NCBI GenBank assembly: GCA_017644425.1
Contig: JAEPLN010000001.1
Coordinates: 1,426,001 to 1,490,000, forward strand
Source: Prochlorococcus marinus CUG1433
GTDB lineage: Bacteria; Cyanobacteriota; Cyanobacteriia; PCC-6307; Cyanobiaceae
DNA length: 64,000 nucleotides
Direction of reading: 5' to 3'
Each line of letters starts with the position of its first letter. The stretch's first letter is position 1. The notes below the pieces were generated by a model, which searched no databases, was not told where the DNA came from, and saw only the letters and a list, made by a program, of their open reading frames with translations. The translations under genes and the position numbers were made by a program. Below, piece after piece: positions 55,191 through 63,641 of this stretch.

Positions 55191-55215
55191 GTGTTGGGGG
55201 AAATGTTGGGGGAAT
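55191..55215 (+). repeat. 12-bp tandem repeat, right array
   Basis: GTGTTGGGGG followed by one full AAATGTTGGGGG unit and AAT. It is the two-unit counterpart of the three-unit array at 53325-53362, in the same orientation. Confidence 0.7.
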
Positions 55216-55236
55216 TAGACCTAATTTGTAAAATAT

Positions 55237-55289
55237 GGGTGTCAGTTGGTGTCTGATAATATCTGATGAAACCACATCAACTAACACCC
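55237..55289. repeat. Inverted repeat abutting the right attachment site
   Basis: The 15-bp arm at 55237-55251 (GGGTGTCAGTTGGTG) pairs with the arm at 55275-55289 (CATCAACTAACACCC) with one mismatch and one G-T pair, separated by 23 bp. The right arm runs into the duplicated tRNA 3' end. It may be a recombinase-binding or arm-type site. Confidence 0.55.
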
Positions 55290-55295
55290 TCTCCG
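55285..55295 (+). repeat. Putative attachment site, right copy
   Basis: CACCCTCTCCG, an exact copy of the last 11 nt of tRNA-Ser (53156-53166) in direct orientation and 2.1 kb downstream. No further tRNA structure is present here. Confidence 0.5.
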
Positions 55296-55513
55296 TAGTA
55301 ACTTACAAGAATCCTTTATTATAAAATTTTATTTATCTTATCTCCATAAAAAGGATTATATTTTGTACATCTTCGATATTTCAATTTAAAGACCGTTGGC
55401 ATGAATCTTAGATTTACATATATACAATTAAAAAAAAATTTGGTTGGGAGAAATTTATAATTATTTTTAATCTAAGAGTTAATATAAAATTAATTTAAAT
55501 TGAAAATATTTTT

Positions 55514-56350
55514 ATGGTAAAAAAAAATCTTTTTGTTACTTTAGGTAAATATGGAAAAGTCAGCAAAAATCTAGGAAAAGAATTTGTTAAAAATGATCTT
55601 GAATACGAATCAATTTCATGGAAAGATATAAATAATAAGGGACTTTTATCAAAATTAATAAATTTAAGATCAACAATAAAAAATAAATACAATGATATTT
55701 TATTTATAGATTGTTTAATTGGAAGTAACAATTATATTGAAGAATCAAATCTTCATCTAAATAATTTAAAAGAGACAAAGAAAATATTTCCCAACTCTAT
55801 ATATATTTTTCTCTCAACCTTTGAACCAGATTCAAATTATTTTACATCATACAGAGATACTAAAAGGAAATTAGAAAATCTTATTTTTAAAAATAACGGT
55901 TCTGTGATTAGAATTGGATGGGCTATGAATAGAGATGATGAATTATTATTGTCTAAAAGGAAAAGAAATTTTCCAAAGTTTGCAATTAAGGATTTTTCAA
56001 ATAACCATATCTTAATTCCAGGAACAAGGATTAATGATCTATTAATGTTTTTAAATAAGAAATTAGAAAATGGAAAACTTTACAGATGTTACTCTTATTT
56101 TTTATTCATGATTTTTGAATTATCGTTAGTGCCAAGATTATATTTTGAAAAAAAGTGCAAAACAAATTTTTCACTTCCTCTACCTGTTGGTATAATAATT
56201 TTTTCTTTAAGAACAATAATAAATATCCTAAAAAAAATTCACATTAATACGAGATTAATTGACATAATAGAAAAGCCTTATTCATTATTGATACAACAGA
56301 CCATAATTAAAAATTATAAGAAATCACAAGTAACGTTAAATTATGAATGA
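55514..56350 (+). CDS. SDR-like (NAD-dependent epimerase/dehydratase-like) protein
   Basis: A 278-aa protein. The N-terminus LFVTLGKYGKVSKNLGKEFV follows the SDR nucleotide-loop spacing but with a weak glycine pattern. LSTFEPDSNYFTSYRDTKRKLENL holds a Ser...Tyr-x-x-x-Lys catalytic-type motif, then VIRIGWAMN as in extended SDRs. The C-terminal third is hydrophobic in patches (FLFMIFELSLVPRLYF, VGIIIFSL) and could touch the membrane. It overlaps the next gene by 8 bp. A sugar-nucleotide function is likely but not proven. Confidence 0.6.
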   Translation: MVKKNLFVTLGKYGKVSKNLGKEFVKNDLEYESISWKDINNKGLLSKLINLRSTIKNKYNDILFIDCLIGSNNYIEESNLHLNNLKETKKIFPNSIYIFLSTFEPDSNYFTSYRDTKRKLENLIFKNNGSVIRIGWAMNRDDELLLSKRKRNFPKFAIKDFSNNHILIPGTRINDLLMFLNKKLENGKLYRCYSYFLFMIFELSLVPRLYFEKKCKTNFSLPLPVGIIIFSLRTIINILKKIHINTRLIDIIEKPYSLLIQQTIIKNYKKSQVTLNYE

Positions 56351-57689
56351 AGAACTATTTGACATCTCTATTTTAGGAGGAGGAATATCATGTCTTGCAT
56401 CATTGAAATATTTAATAAGTCTTAAATCTAATCTGAAAATATGTATTATTTGTAGTAATAAAGATTTTAATAATAAAAAAGTATCTAAGAAATATTATCA
56501 AAGCTTTTCACTTAGTCATTTAAAAGTATCTAATAATATCAGAAAAAATCAAATAGATAAGTCAATACTAACTTCTTCAATAGATTACAAACTTTCAATA
56601 TTATCAACACATAATTTAGGGGGATTAGCTAGTTTTTGGGGTGGAGGGTTTTTCCCAAGTTTTGATAAAAAATCTTCTACTGAAAGAAAGAAATATGAAT
56701 TTATAAAAAAAATATTTTCAATATATGAGATGAATAACTCTTTGGAGAGTTTTAATTTTTCTTCTTTTGTTACTAAATTTGAAAAACTTAGATGCCAATT
56801 TTTAATTAACTCCAATTCTAAAAAATATTCTTCACCCTCTATCTTAGACCCAAGAATTGAAATAGAAAAAATTTGCATTCAAAACAATATCCCAATTTTT
56901 AAGGATTATTTCATTGAAAAATTGGAATATGATAAAGATAAAAATAATATCAGGATTATTTCAAAAAATAAACCAATTTTTACTAGAAATATTTTGTTAG
57001 GTTTCGGAGTTTTTAATACTCCAAAGATTTTAATAAAATCAAAAATTTTAAAACAAAAACAATTTTATTTTTATGATCATTACCTATATCGCATACCTTT
57101 AATTGATTTGAAAAATATTTTTTTTAGTCAAAAAAACAAGCTTATTAAAAAAAATATTTCTTCCTTGGAATCAGCATTTTTAAAAAAAAATGATTACAAA
57201 GAAATATTTTTAGGGATTTATAAAATTAATAATAAAATTGTTAAAAACTTTCCAAAATTCAATCCCGTTATACAGTATTTAATTAAGAAAAATATTCTAA
57301 TATTTAGCCAAATATTTTTTTCTGATGAAAAAGAAAAATTCAGAGTTAAAGGTGTATACGAAAATGATAATTACTTCTTTGAAAAAATAAACTATAAAGG
57401 CTTAGATATTTGGAGTAAGGTAAATATATTTTTTTTCTATTTATTAAAAGGCTATATTCCTATGCCATTTAAAAGTTTACAAAAATTCGGTTCCTCTTAT
57501 CATGTCCATGGTTCTTTAAAAGACTTAAGATTAATAAATCTTTCAGGTAGCAATAAAATTAAGTGTCAAATTCAGATAATAGATAGTTCAAGCTTAAAAG
57601 TTATTGAGTCTCCACCAAGCTCATATTTTTTAATTCATAACGCTATAGAAAGGACAAAAATTCTCGTAAAAAATATACAAATATCGTAA
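56343..57689 (+). CDS. FAD-dependent oxidoreductase, GMC-like
   Basis: A 448-aa flavoprotein. FAD is bound at ISILGGGISCLASLKYL (8-24), and GGLASFWGGGFFPSF fits the second GMC signature region. HVHGSLKD and the C-terminal IDSSSLKVIESPPSSYFLIHNAIERT block match the end of GMC oxidoreductases, where the active-site His/Asn lie. Alcohol or sugar oxidation is the likely chemistry. It overlaps the SDR-like gene by 8 bp, forming a two-gene unit. Confidence 0.7.
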   Translation: MNEELFDISILGGGISCLASLKYLISLKSNLKICIICSNKDFNNKKVSKKYYQSFSLSHLKVSNNIRKNQIDKSILTSSIDYKLSILSTHNLGGLASFWGGGFFPSFDKKSSTERKKYEFIKKIFSIYEMNNSLESFNFSSFVTKFEKLRCQFLINSNSKKYSSPSILDPRIEIEKICIQNNIPIFKDYFIEKLEYDKDKNNIRIISKNKPIFTRNILLGFGVFNTPKILIKSKILKQKQFYFYDHYLYRIPLIDLKNIFFSQKNKLIKKNISSLESAFLKKNDYKEIFLGIYKINNKIVKNFPKFNPVIQYLIKKNILIFSQIFFSDEKEKFRVKGVYENDNYFFEKINYKGLDIWSKVNIFFFYLLKGYIPMPFKSLQKFGSSYHVHGSLKDLRLINLSGSNKIKCQIQIIDSSSLKVIESPPSSYFLIHNAIERTKILVKNIQIS

Positions 57690-57946
57690 ATCTAAAGACT
57701 GATTTGGTTTGAGTTAAGAATTTAGTTTTTTTAAATAAGCATTAAACTTCATGAACAAAGAAGTTTTTGATTTATTAGGGCCTTAAACTTATTTTTCTAA
57801 TATTTCTCTGAATAAATAGGGTATCAATCCCCTAAGAAGAGATTCATTTAAAGATCTTCGCCGTTTATTAATACAAACAGAATAACTACTATAGGAAGAG
57901 TCAATAAGAGGAAACGCTCAATTATTATTAAGTGATCTCAGAATAT

Positions 57947-58198
57947 TTATTTTTCCCAAAAAGGGTCCGTAGTTAGGGAAACTTTTAATGGACATTTTCT
58001 ATCACTTTTAATATTACTTATACAAGCCCTTATTGTTTCACCATTTACATCTATTTCACACGCACCACAACTTCCTGTGAAACACCCAGCTGGTATTTCT
58101 AAACCTGCTTTTTCAGCAGAAGAGAACCAATCATCTCCTTCTGAAACTAATGTCTCTATATTGTTTGGCCATATTACTTTTATATTTGTTTCTTTCAA
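57947..58198 (-). CDS. 2Fe-2S ferredoxin
   Basis: An 83-aa plant-type ferredoxin. The cluster ligands are C39, C44, C47 (GCFTGSCGACEID) and C59 (TIRACIS). The chain is shorter than photosynthetic PetF and differs from it, so it is a secondary ferredoxin with a specific partner. It overlaps the cobQ stop by 4 bp, which makes the two translationally coupled. Confidence 0.9.
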   Translation of the reverse strand: MKETNIKVIWPNNIETLVSEGDDWFSSAEKAGLEIPAGCFTGSCGACEIDVNGETIRACISNIKSDRKCPLKVSLTTDPFWEK

Positions 58199-59724
58199 CT
58201 TAAAAATGATTTGAGATTTAGATGTTTGTGGAATTCATTAGCAAGATTATCAATAATGAATTGTCTCTTCTCTTTATAAGATATTGATTTTTTACTTAAT
58301 ATTGGTAAATTTTTACTCTTCCTTATTAAATTAATATATTGCTCTCTCCAACTGTCATTTTCAAAGATCCCATGAATATATGTTCCTGCAATAGTTCCGC
58401 CTTTATTATTTTCTTTGTACCAACCAAGATTTAAATCTTTAAATATAGGATTAATCTTTAATGAACTTTGGATTTCATCTAATACAGTTTGACCATTATG
58501 AATTTCAAATCCATTAATATCTGAGTGGCATGGCCATAAAGATTCAGAGTTGATTTGACGTGTTAATTTTTTTTTAAAGAAAGTCGTTTTTAATGGTAGT
58601 AATCCAATACCTTTAATTTTTTGTTCAGAGTAATTTTTGGAACCCTCTTTAAGATAAGGGTCTTCAAGTGTAGTCCCTAACATTTGTAAACCTCCACATA
58701 TTCCAATAATATTTCCTTTGTTATTTGAATAGTCCCTTATATCCTGAGATAAGCCAGAATTTTCAAGAAATATTTGATCTTTAATCGTTTGTTTACTGCC
58801 GGGCAGAATAATGAAGTCATACTTATTTAGGTTCTGTGATTTTCTAATCCATTCAATTAATATTGTTTCTTCATTATCGAGTGGATCAAAATCTGAAAAG
58901 TTACTAATAGATGGTAATTTTATAATCCCAACTTTGATGTCAGGATTTTTAAAAAGTGATTTTTTTTCTATTAAATCTAAAGAATCCTCTGGTGGAAATG
59001 AATCATTTAACCATGGAATAATTCCAATAACAGGGATTTGAGTTTTATTCTCTATCCATTTTTTCCCGTCTTCAAATAATGAAAGATCTCCTCTGAATCT
59101 ATTTATAATAATTCCCTTAATAAGTTTTTTTTCTTCTGGTTTCATTAATTCAAGGGTCCCTATTATTTGTGCAAATACTCCTCCCCTTTCAATATCAGTA
59201 ACCAAAATGCAATTTGCATTTAAGTACTTAGCAACTCTTAAATTAGTCAGATCTCTATGAATCAAATTCATCTCTACAGGACTTCCAGCCCCTTCAATAA
59301 TTAATCGACAATTTGGATTCCGCTTATAAATAGACTTTAAACTTTTTTTTATTACTTCCCAGCCAGGAATAAACCAATCTTGGTAGTAATCTTTTGCAGT
59401 TGTTGTTCCTACACTTTTACCTAGGTGAATAACCTCACTTATTGAATTTCCTTGTGGTTTTAATAAAATTGGATTCATCTCTGTAGAGGGATTAATACCA
59501 CAAGCAAAGGCTTGAAGAGCTTGTGAATATGCCATCTCTCCACCTTCCCAATCAACCCAAGCGTTGTTACTCATATTTTGCCCTTTAAAAGGGATTGGTT
59601 CTTCTCCTAGATTTTTAAGAATCCTGCAAATAGCAGTAACTGTTAAAGATTTGCCTGCTCCACTGGAAGTGCCTAGGACCATTATTGGTTTCTTTATTTC
59701 ATATAATTTTGCTTCTAATTCCAT
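58195..59724 (-). CDS. cobQ: Cobyric acid synthase
   Basis: A 509-aa amidotransferase. The N-terminal ATPase domain begins VLGTSSGAGKSLTVTAICRIL and has KGQNMSNNAWV and IIEGAGSPVEMNL. The C-terminal class I glutaminase has the nucleophile Cys in IIGICGGLQMLG and the His in GTYIHGIFEND. It amidates four side chains of adenosyl-cobyrinate a,c-diamide in (pseudo)cobalamin synthesis. A ferredoxin gene follows with a 4-bp overlap. Confidence 0.95.
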   Translation of the reverse strand: MELEAKLYEIKKPIMVLGTSSGAGKSLTVTAICRILKNLGEEPIPFKGQNMSNNAWVDWEGGEMAYSQALQAFACGINPSTEMNPILLKPQGNSISEVIHLGKSVGTTTAKDYYQDWFIPGWEVIKKSLKSIYKRNPNCRLIIEGAGSPVEMNLIHRDLTNLRVAKYLNANCILVTDIERGGVFAQIIGTLELMKPEEKKLIKGIIINRFRGDLSLFEDGKKWIENKTQIPVIGIIPWLNDSFPPEDSLDLIEKKSLFKNPDIKVGIIKLPSISNFSDFDPLDNEETILIEWIRKSQNLNKYDFIILPGSKQTIKDQIFLENSGLSQDIRDYSNNKGNIIGICGGLQMLGTTLEDPYLKEGSKNYSEQKIKGIGLLPLKTTFFKKKLTRQINSESLWPCHSDINGFEIHNGQTVLDEIQSSLKINPIFKDLNLGWYKENNKGGTIAGTYIHGIFENDSWREQYINLIRKSKNLPILSKKSISYKEKRQFIIDNLANEFHKHLNLKSFLS

Positions 59725-59790
59725 TGGTAATTTATATTAATTTTGAAATTTATTAATTAGTAAATTGAATTATAATTTGGAAAAAAATTT

Positions 59791-60402
59791 GTGTTAATTC
59801 TAGCCTCTGCTTCTCAATCTAGAAAGAAATTACTAGAAAATTGTCAAATTGAATTTATCCAAAAATCAAGTGACTTTGATGAAACTACTATTCAAGAAAA
59901 GAATATATTAAATTTAGCTTTGGAATTATCTTTTCAAAAGGCTAATAATTTATCTGAAAATATTCAAAACATATCATTGCCCGAAGAATTTAATTATGGT
60001 CCAGTGGAAATACTTGGGTGCGATTCAATTTTTGAATTTAAAGGAGAAGCTTATGGAAAACCATCTAATAAAGAGGAGGCATTTATTAGATGGAAAAAAA
60101 TGTCTGGAGAATTTGGATTTTTACATACTGGTCATACTCTAATGATTGGGAATTTTGATTCAACTTCCAAAATTTTTAAAATCGCTGAAATAATAAAAAA
60201 AACAGTAAGTTCAAAAGTTTATTTTTCTAAGTTGGAAGATTGGGAAATTAAGAGTTATGTAGATACAAATGAACCTTTATATTGCGCCGGAGGATTTGCC
60301 TTGGAAGGTGTAGGCGGTAAATATATAGAAAAAATAGAGGGTTGTTTCAGTAATGTAATGGGTTTAAGCCTGCCATGGCTTAGAGAAAATTTATATAGAT
60401 AA
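59791..60402 (+). CDS. maf: Maf-like nucleotide pyrophosphatase
   Basis: A 203-aa protein starting at GTG. It opens [17 protein letters not shown] and has the [14 protein letters not shown] and [17 protein letters not shown] motifs of the Maf/HAM1-like family, with [21 protein letters not shown] at the end. It hydrolyses modified or canonical nucleoside triphosphates to monophosphates. Divergent from cobQ over 66 bp; convergent with psbC. Confidence 0.92.
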   Translation: MLILASASQSRKKLLENCQIEFIQKSSDFDETTIQEKNILNLALELSFQKANNLSENIQNISLPEEFNYGPVEILGCDSIFEFKGEAYGKPSNKEEAFIRWKKMSGEFGFLHTGHTLMIGNFDSTSKIFKIAEIIKKTVSSKVYFSKLEDWEIKSYVDTNEPLYCAGGFALEGVGGKYIEKIEGCFSNVMGLSLPWLRENLYR

Positions 60403-60422
60403 TAAAATCGAACAAAAAAAAA

Positions 60423-60446
60423 CCCTATCAAAAGATAGGGCTTTTT
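60423..60446. terminator. Bidirectional terminator between maf and psbC
   Basis: CCCTATC and GATAGGG form a 7-bp perfect stem with loop AAAA. A T-run follows on the plus side (CTTTTT), and a long A-run precedes it, which is a T-run on the minus strand. It can end both maf and psbC transcripts. Confidence 0.92.
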
Positions 60447-60460
60447 AGTTGAGATAGAAA

Positions 60461-61843
60461 TTAATCTAGATCAGGCATTTCTAGAGCTGGTTCACTCTTT
60501 CTGTCGATTCCTTTTTCGAAACCAGCAGCGGCTGCTCTAGCACGTCCAGCATGCCAAAGGTGACCGATGAATGTAAACCATCCTAGGAAGAATTGAGCTG
60601 CAGCTAACCACTGTCTTAAGTTAACGAAGTTAACAGCATTAGGCTCTGTTATTATTCCACCAACGGAGTTGATAGAAGCGTTAGGAGCATGAGTCATATA
60701 TTCAGCAGCTCTTCTTACTTGCCAAGGCTGAATATCATTTTGGATTTTCTCAAGGCTCAATCCGTTAGGTCCTCTTAAAGGCTCTAACCATGGACCTCTG
60801 AAATCCCAAAATCTCATTGTTTCACCACCAAATATAATTTCACCTGTAGGAGATCTCATGAGATACTTACCTAGTCCTGTTGGTCCCATTGTTGAACCTA
60901 CATTAGCTCCAATTCTTTGGTCTCTCACAAGGAAAGTAAAGCTTTGGGCCTGTGAAGCTTCAGCGTTTGTTGGACCATAAAACTCAGAAGGGTAAGCAGT
61001 GTTGTTAAACCAGATGAATGTTGAAGCAATAAAACTTGCAACACATATACCACCAAGAGCATAACTTAATAGTCCTTCACCATTCCAGATGAATGCTCTT
61101 CTTGCCCATCCAAAGGGTTTAGTAAAGATATGGAATATTCCTCCAATAATTGCAGTAATACCCACATAAACATGTCCACCAACAATATCTTCAATGGAGT
61201 TAACGCCGATTATAGAACCAGCTCCTCCCCATGGAGATCTGAATAGATAGCCAAGAATAACTCTTGGATCTAACGTTGGATTTACAAGTCTAACTTCACC
61301 ACCACCAGGTGCCCATGTGTCATACGCACCGCCAATAAAACACCAGTTTACTGACCATGCTAGAGCACCTACACCTAAAACAATCAAATGATATCCAAGA
61401 ATGTTTGTCATTTGATTTTTATCTCTCCAATCTGTGGAGAAAAATGGAAAATCTTCTTCAAGTTTTTCTGGACCTGCTAATGAATGGTAAATACCACCAA
61501 AACCAAGAACAGCCGAAGCTATCAAATGAACCACACCTGCTTGGAAGAAAGGCATGATATCAGTAACTTCACCACCTGGGCCTATTCCATAGCCAAACAT
61601 TGCAACGTGTGGCATACAGATTAAACCTTGCTCCCACATTGGTTTATCAAAAGTAAAATGATTTACCTCAAAGAGCATCATTGCTCCCGCCCAAAAGACT
61701 ATTAGTCCAGAGTGAGCAATGTGAGCTCCTAATAAACGTCCAGATAAATTGATTAATCTAGCGTTGCCTACATACCAGGCATAACCAGTTTCCTCAATAC
61801 TTTGGTTTGGAGCTCTTAATAGATTATTAAAGGGCGTTTCCAC
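60461..61843 (-). CDS. psbC: Photosystem II CP43 protein
   Basis: 460 aa when started at GTG 61843 ([12 protein letters not shown]), the start used in cyanobacteria; a longer reading from 61870 is less likely. A GAGGAGG ribosome-binding site lies 10 bases before this GTG, inside psbD. Six helices with chlorophyll-binding His ([30 protein letters not shown]) and the large lumenal loop with [10 protein letters not shown], followed by the [14 protein letters not shown] block, are present. It is a core antenna of PSII and ligates the Mn cluster. Confidence 0.98.
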   Translation of the reverse strand: METPFNNLLRAPNQSIEETGYAWYVGNARLINLSGRLLGAHIAHSGLIVFWAGAMMLFEVNHFTFDKPMWEQGLICMPHVAMFGYGIGPGGEVTDIMPFFQAGVVHLIASAVLGFGGIYHSLAGPEKLEEDFPFFSTDWRDKNQMTNILGYHLIVLGVGALAWSVNWCFIGGAYDTWAPGGGEVRLVNPTLDPRVILGYLFRSPWGGAGSIIGVNSIEDIVGGHVYVGITAIIGGIFHIFTKPFGWARRAFIWNGEGLLSYALGGICVASFIASTFIWFNNTAYPSEFYGPTNAEASQAQSFTFLVRDQRIGANVGSTMGPTGLGKYLMRSPTGEIIFGGETMRFWDFRGPWLEPLRGPNGLSLEKIQNDIQPWQVRRAAEYMTHAPNASINSVGGIITEPNAVNFVNLRQWLAAAQFFLGWFTFIGHLWHAGRARAAAAGFEKGIDRKSEPALEMPDLD

Positions 61844-62903
61844 GTGGAAGAACCTCCTCAGGGAATACAAAGTTTTCGTGTGGTTGATCCACAGAAGACA
61901 TCCATGCTCGCATACCTTCGTTCAAAAGTATATTTTTTGTATAGAAAGTTTCAAATTCTGGATCTTCTGCTGCACGGATTTCTTGGCTTACGAAATCATA
62001 AGCTCTTAAGTTTAGTGCTAAGCCTACAATACCAATTGAAGATGTCCACATACCCATAACAGGTACAAACAACATCAAGAAATGTAAGAAACGCTTGTTT
62101 GAGAAAGCAATACCGAAGATTTGACTCCAGAATCTATTCGCTGTAATCATTGAATAAGTTTCTTCTTCCTGAGTTGGGTCAAAAGCTCTAAATGTGGAAC
62201 TTTGGACTTTACCATCTGTATAAATACTTGTATCTTCATACAAAGTATTTTGTACTGTAGCTCCATGGATAGCGCAAAGTAGAGCACCTCCAAGAATTCC
62301 AGCAACACCCATCATGTGGAATGGATTTAAAGTGATATTGTGAAAACCTTGAATGAACAGGATGTAACGGAAGATTGCTGCAACACCGAATGAAGGTGCA
62401 AAGAACCAACTATGCTGTCCTAAAGGATAAATAAGGAAAATACTTGTGAATACTGCGATTACTGCTGAGAAAGCTAATGCGTTGTAAGGTCTAATTCCAA
62501 CAAGGCCAGCAATTTCAAACTGACGAAGCATAAAACCTATAAGGCCGAATACTCCATGTAATGCAACGAAGTTCCAAAGACCACCAAGTTGTAGCCATCT
62601 TACGAAACTACCTTGGGCTTCAGGACCCCATAAAAATAGAAGACTGTGTCCCATGGCATCACCAGGGGTACTTACAGCTGCTGTTAGGAAGTTACAACCT
62701 TCAAGGTATGAGCTTGCAACTCCGTGTGTGTACCAAGAGGTAACAAATGTTGTTCCGACAAACCAACCGCCTATTGCAAGATATGCACAAGGAAGTAGAA
62801 GTAGTCCGGACCAACCAATAAATACAAAGCGGTCACGCTTCAACCAATCATCAAGGACATCGAACCATCCTCTCTGTGGGGCGCTACCAACTGCGATCGT
62901 CAT
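61827..62903 (-). CDS. psbD: Photosystem II D2 protein
   Basis: A 358-aa reaction-centre subunit: [21 protein letters not shown], helix D region [23 protein letters not shown] with the chlorophyll-ligating His, and the non-heme iron ligands in [18 protein letters not shown] and the C-terminal helix. It overlaps psbC by 17 bp. It begins just after TCTCATGACGATCGC. D1/D2 form the charge-separating core of PSII. Confidence 0.98.
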   Translation of the reverse strand: MTIAVGSAPQRGWFDVLDDWLKRDRFVFIGWSGLLLLPCAYLAIGGWFVGTTFVTSWYTHGVASSYLEGCNFLTAAVSTPGDAMGHSLLFLWGPEAQGSFVRWLQLGGLWNFVALHGVFGLIGFMLRQFEIAGLVGIRPYNALAFSAVIAVFTSIFLIYPLGQHSWFFAPSFGVAAIFRYILFIQGFHNITLNPFHMMGVAGILGGALLCAIHGATVQNTLYEDTSIYTDGKVQSSTFRAFDPTQEEETYSMITANRFWSQIFGIAFSNKRFLHFLMLFVPVMGMWTSSIGIVGLALNLRAYDFVSQEIRAAEDPEFETFYTKNILLNEGMRAWMSSVDQPHENFVFPEEVLPRGNAL

Positions 62904-63083
62904 GAGAAATCGTTTTTAGCTTCGGGATACGCAGTGACTGTAACAAAGATTGAGAGTAATGTGGGGAAATATTTGTATATCTGAAATGCCTTGTAAAGCT
63001 TTCCTGACTTTTTTATTAAAAAATAGGTAAGAATACTCCCTTAATTTGTTAAATTATCAGAACTAGCCTAAAAAAAATAGAAA

Positions 63084-63641
63084 ATGCAATCTGACATCAC
63101 GTCTTTCGATACAATCGAACAAAAAATAGATGGTTCAAGAAAAATATCTAATTACATTATTGGTGGAATGCTTACGATTGGAGGGGTTGGGTTTCTTTTG
63201 GCATCTATTTCTAGCTACACGGGTAGGGATCTATTACCGCTAGGTAATCCATCAACATTATTATTTATACCTCAAGGGATAATTATGGGTGCATATGGAG
63301 TAATAGCTAATTTATTAAATTTTTATTTATGGTATCTGGTTTATATTAACTTTGGTTCAGGAACTAATTCTTTTGATAAATCATCAAAATCCGTGGCAAT
63401 CAAAAGAAAAGGGTTATTTAAGGACATTGAAGTCAAGTTGAATTTCGATGAAATTAAATCAGTTAAATTGGATATAAGTGAAGGCTTTAATCCTAGAAGA
63501 AGAATCGCCTTAGTACTCAAAGGTAGAAAAAAACCATTACCTCTAAGTGGTGCAGGCCAACTTAAACCACTTCTTCAAGTAGAAGAAGAAGGTGCCAAGC
63601 TAGCTAAATTTTTGAATGTTAGTTTGGAGGGTTTAAAATAA
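63084..63641 (+). CDS. ycf4: Photosystem I assembly protein Ycf4
   Basis: A 185-aa protein with two membrane helices (about 22-46 and 62-88: NYIIGGMLTIGGVGFLLASIS, LLFIPQGIIMGAYGV) and a soluble C-terminal domain with GFNPRRRIALVLKGRKKPLPL. It assists assembly of PSI in the thylakoid. It is divergent from psbD over 180 bp. The stop TAA overlaps the apparent ATA start of the next gene. Confidence 0.95.
   Translation: MQSDITSFDTIEQKIDGSRKISNYIIGGMLTIGGVGFLLASISSYTGRDLLPLGNPSTLLFIPQGIIMGAYGVIANLLNFYLWYLVYINFGSGTNSFDKSSKSVAIKRKGLFKDIEVKLNFDEIKSVKLDISEGFNPRRRIALVLKGRKKPLPLSGAGQLKPLLQVEEEGAKLAKFLNVSLEGLK

Larger units (their letters stand above)
55063..55513. other. Non-coding right end of the putative tRNA-Ser element
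   Basis: This 451-bp stretch holds no convincing gene. It contains the second 12-bp-repeat array (55191-55215), an inverted repeat (55237-55251 with 55275-55289) and the second copy of the tRNA-Ser 3' end (55285-55295). The rest (55296-55513) is AT-rich upstream sequence of the SDR-like gene with only a 19-codon frame. Confidence 0.6.

Noticed and set aside
61844-61870. Longer start of psbC at 61870
   Set aside because: CP43 in cyanobacteria starts at VETPF from GTG, with a ribosome site just upstream.
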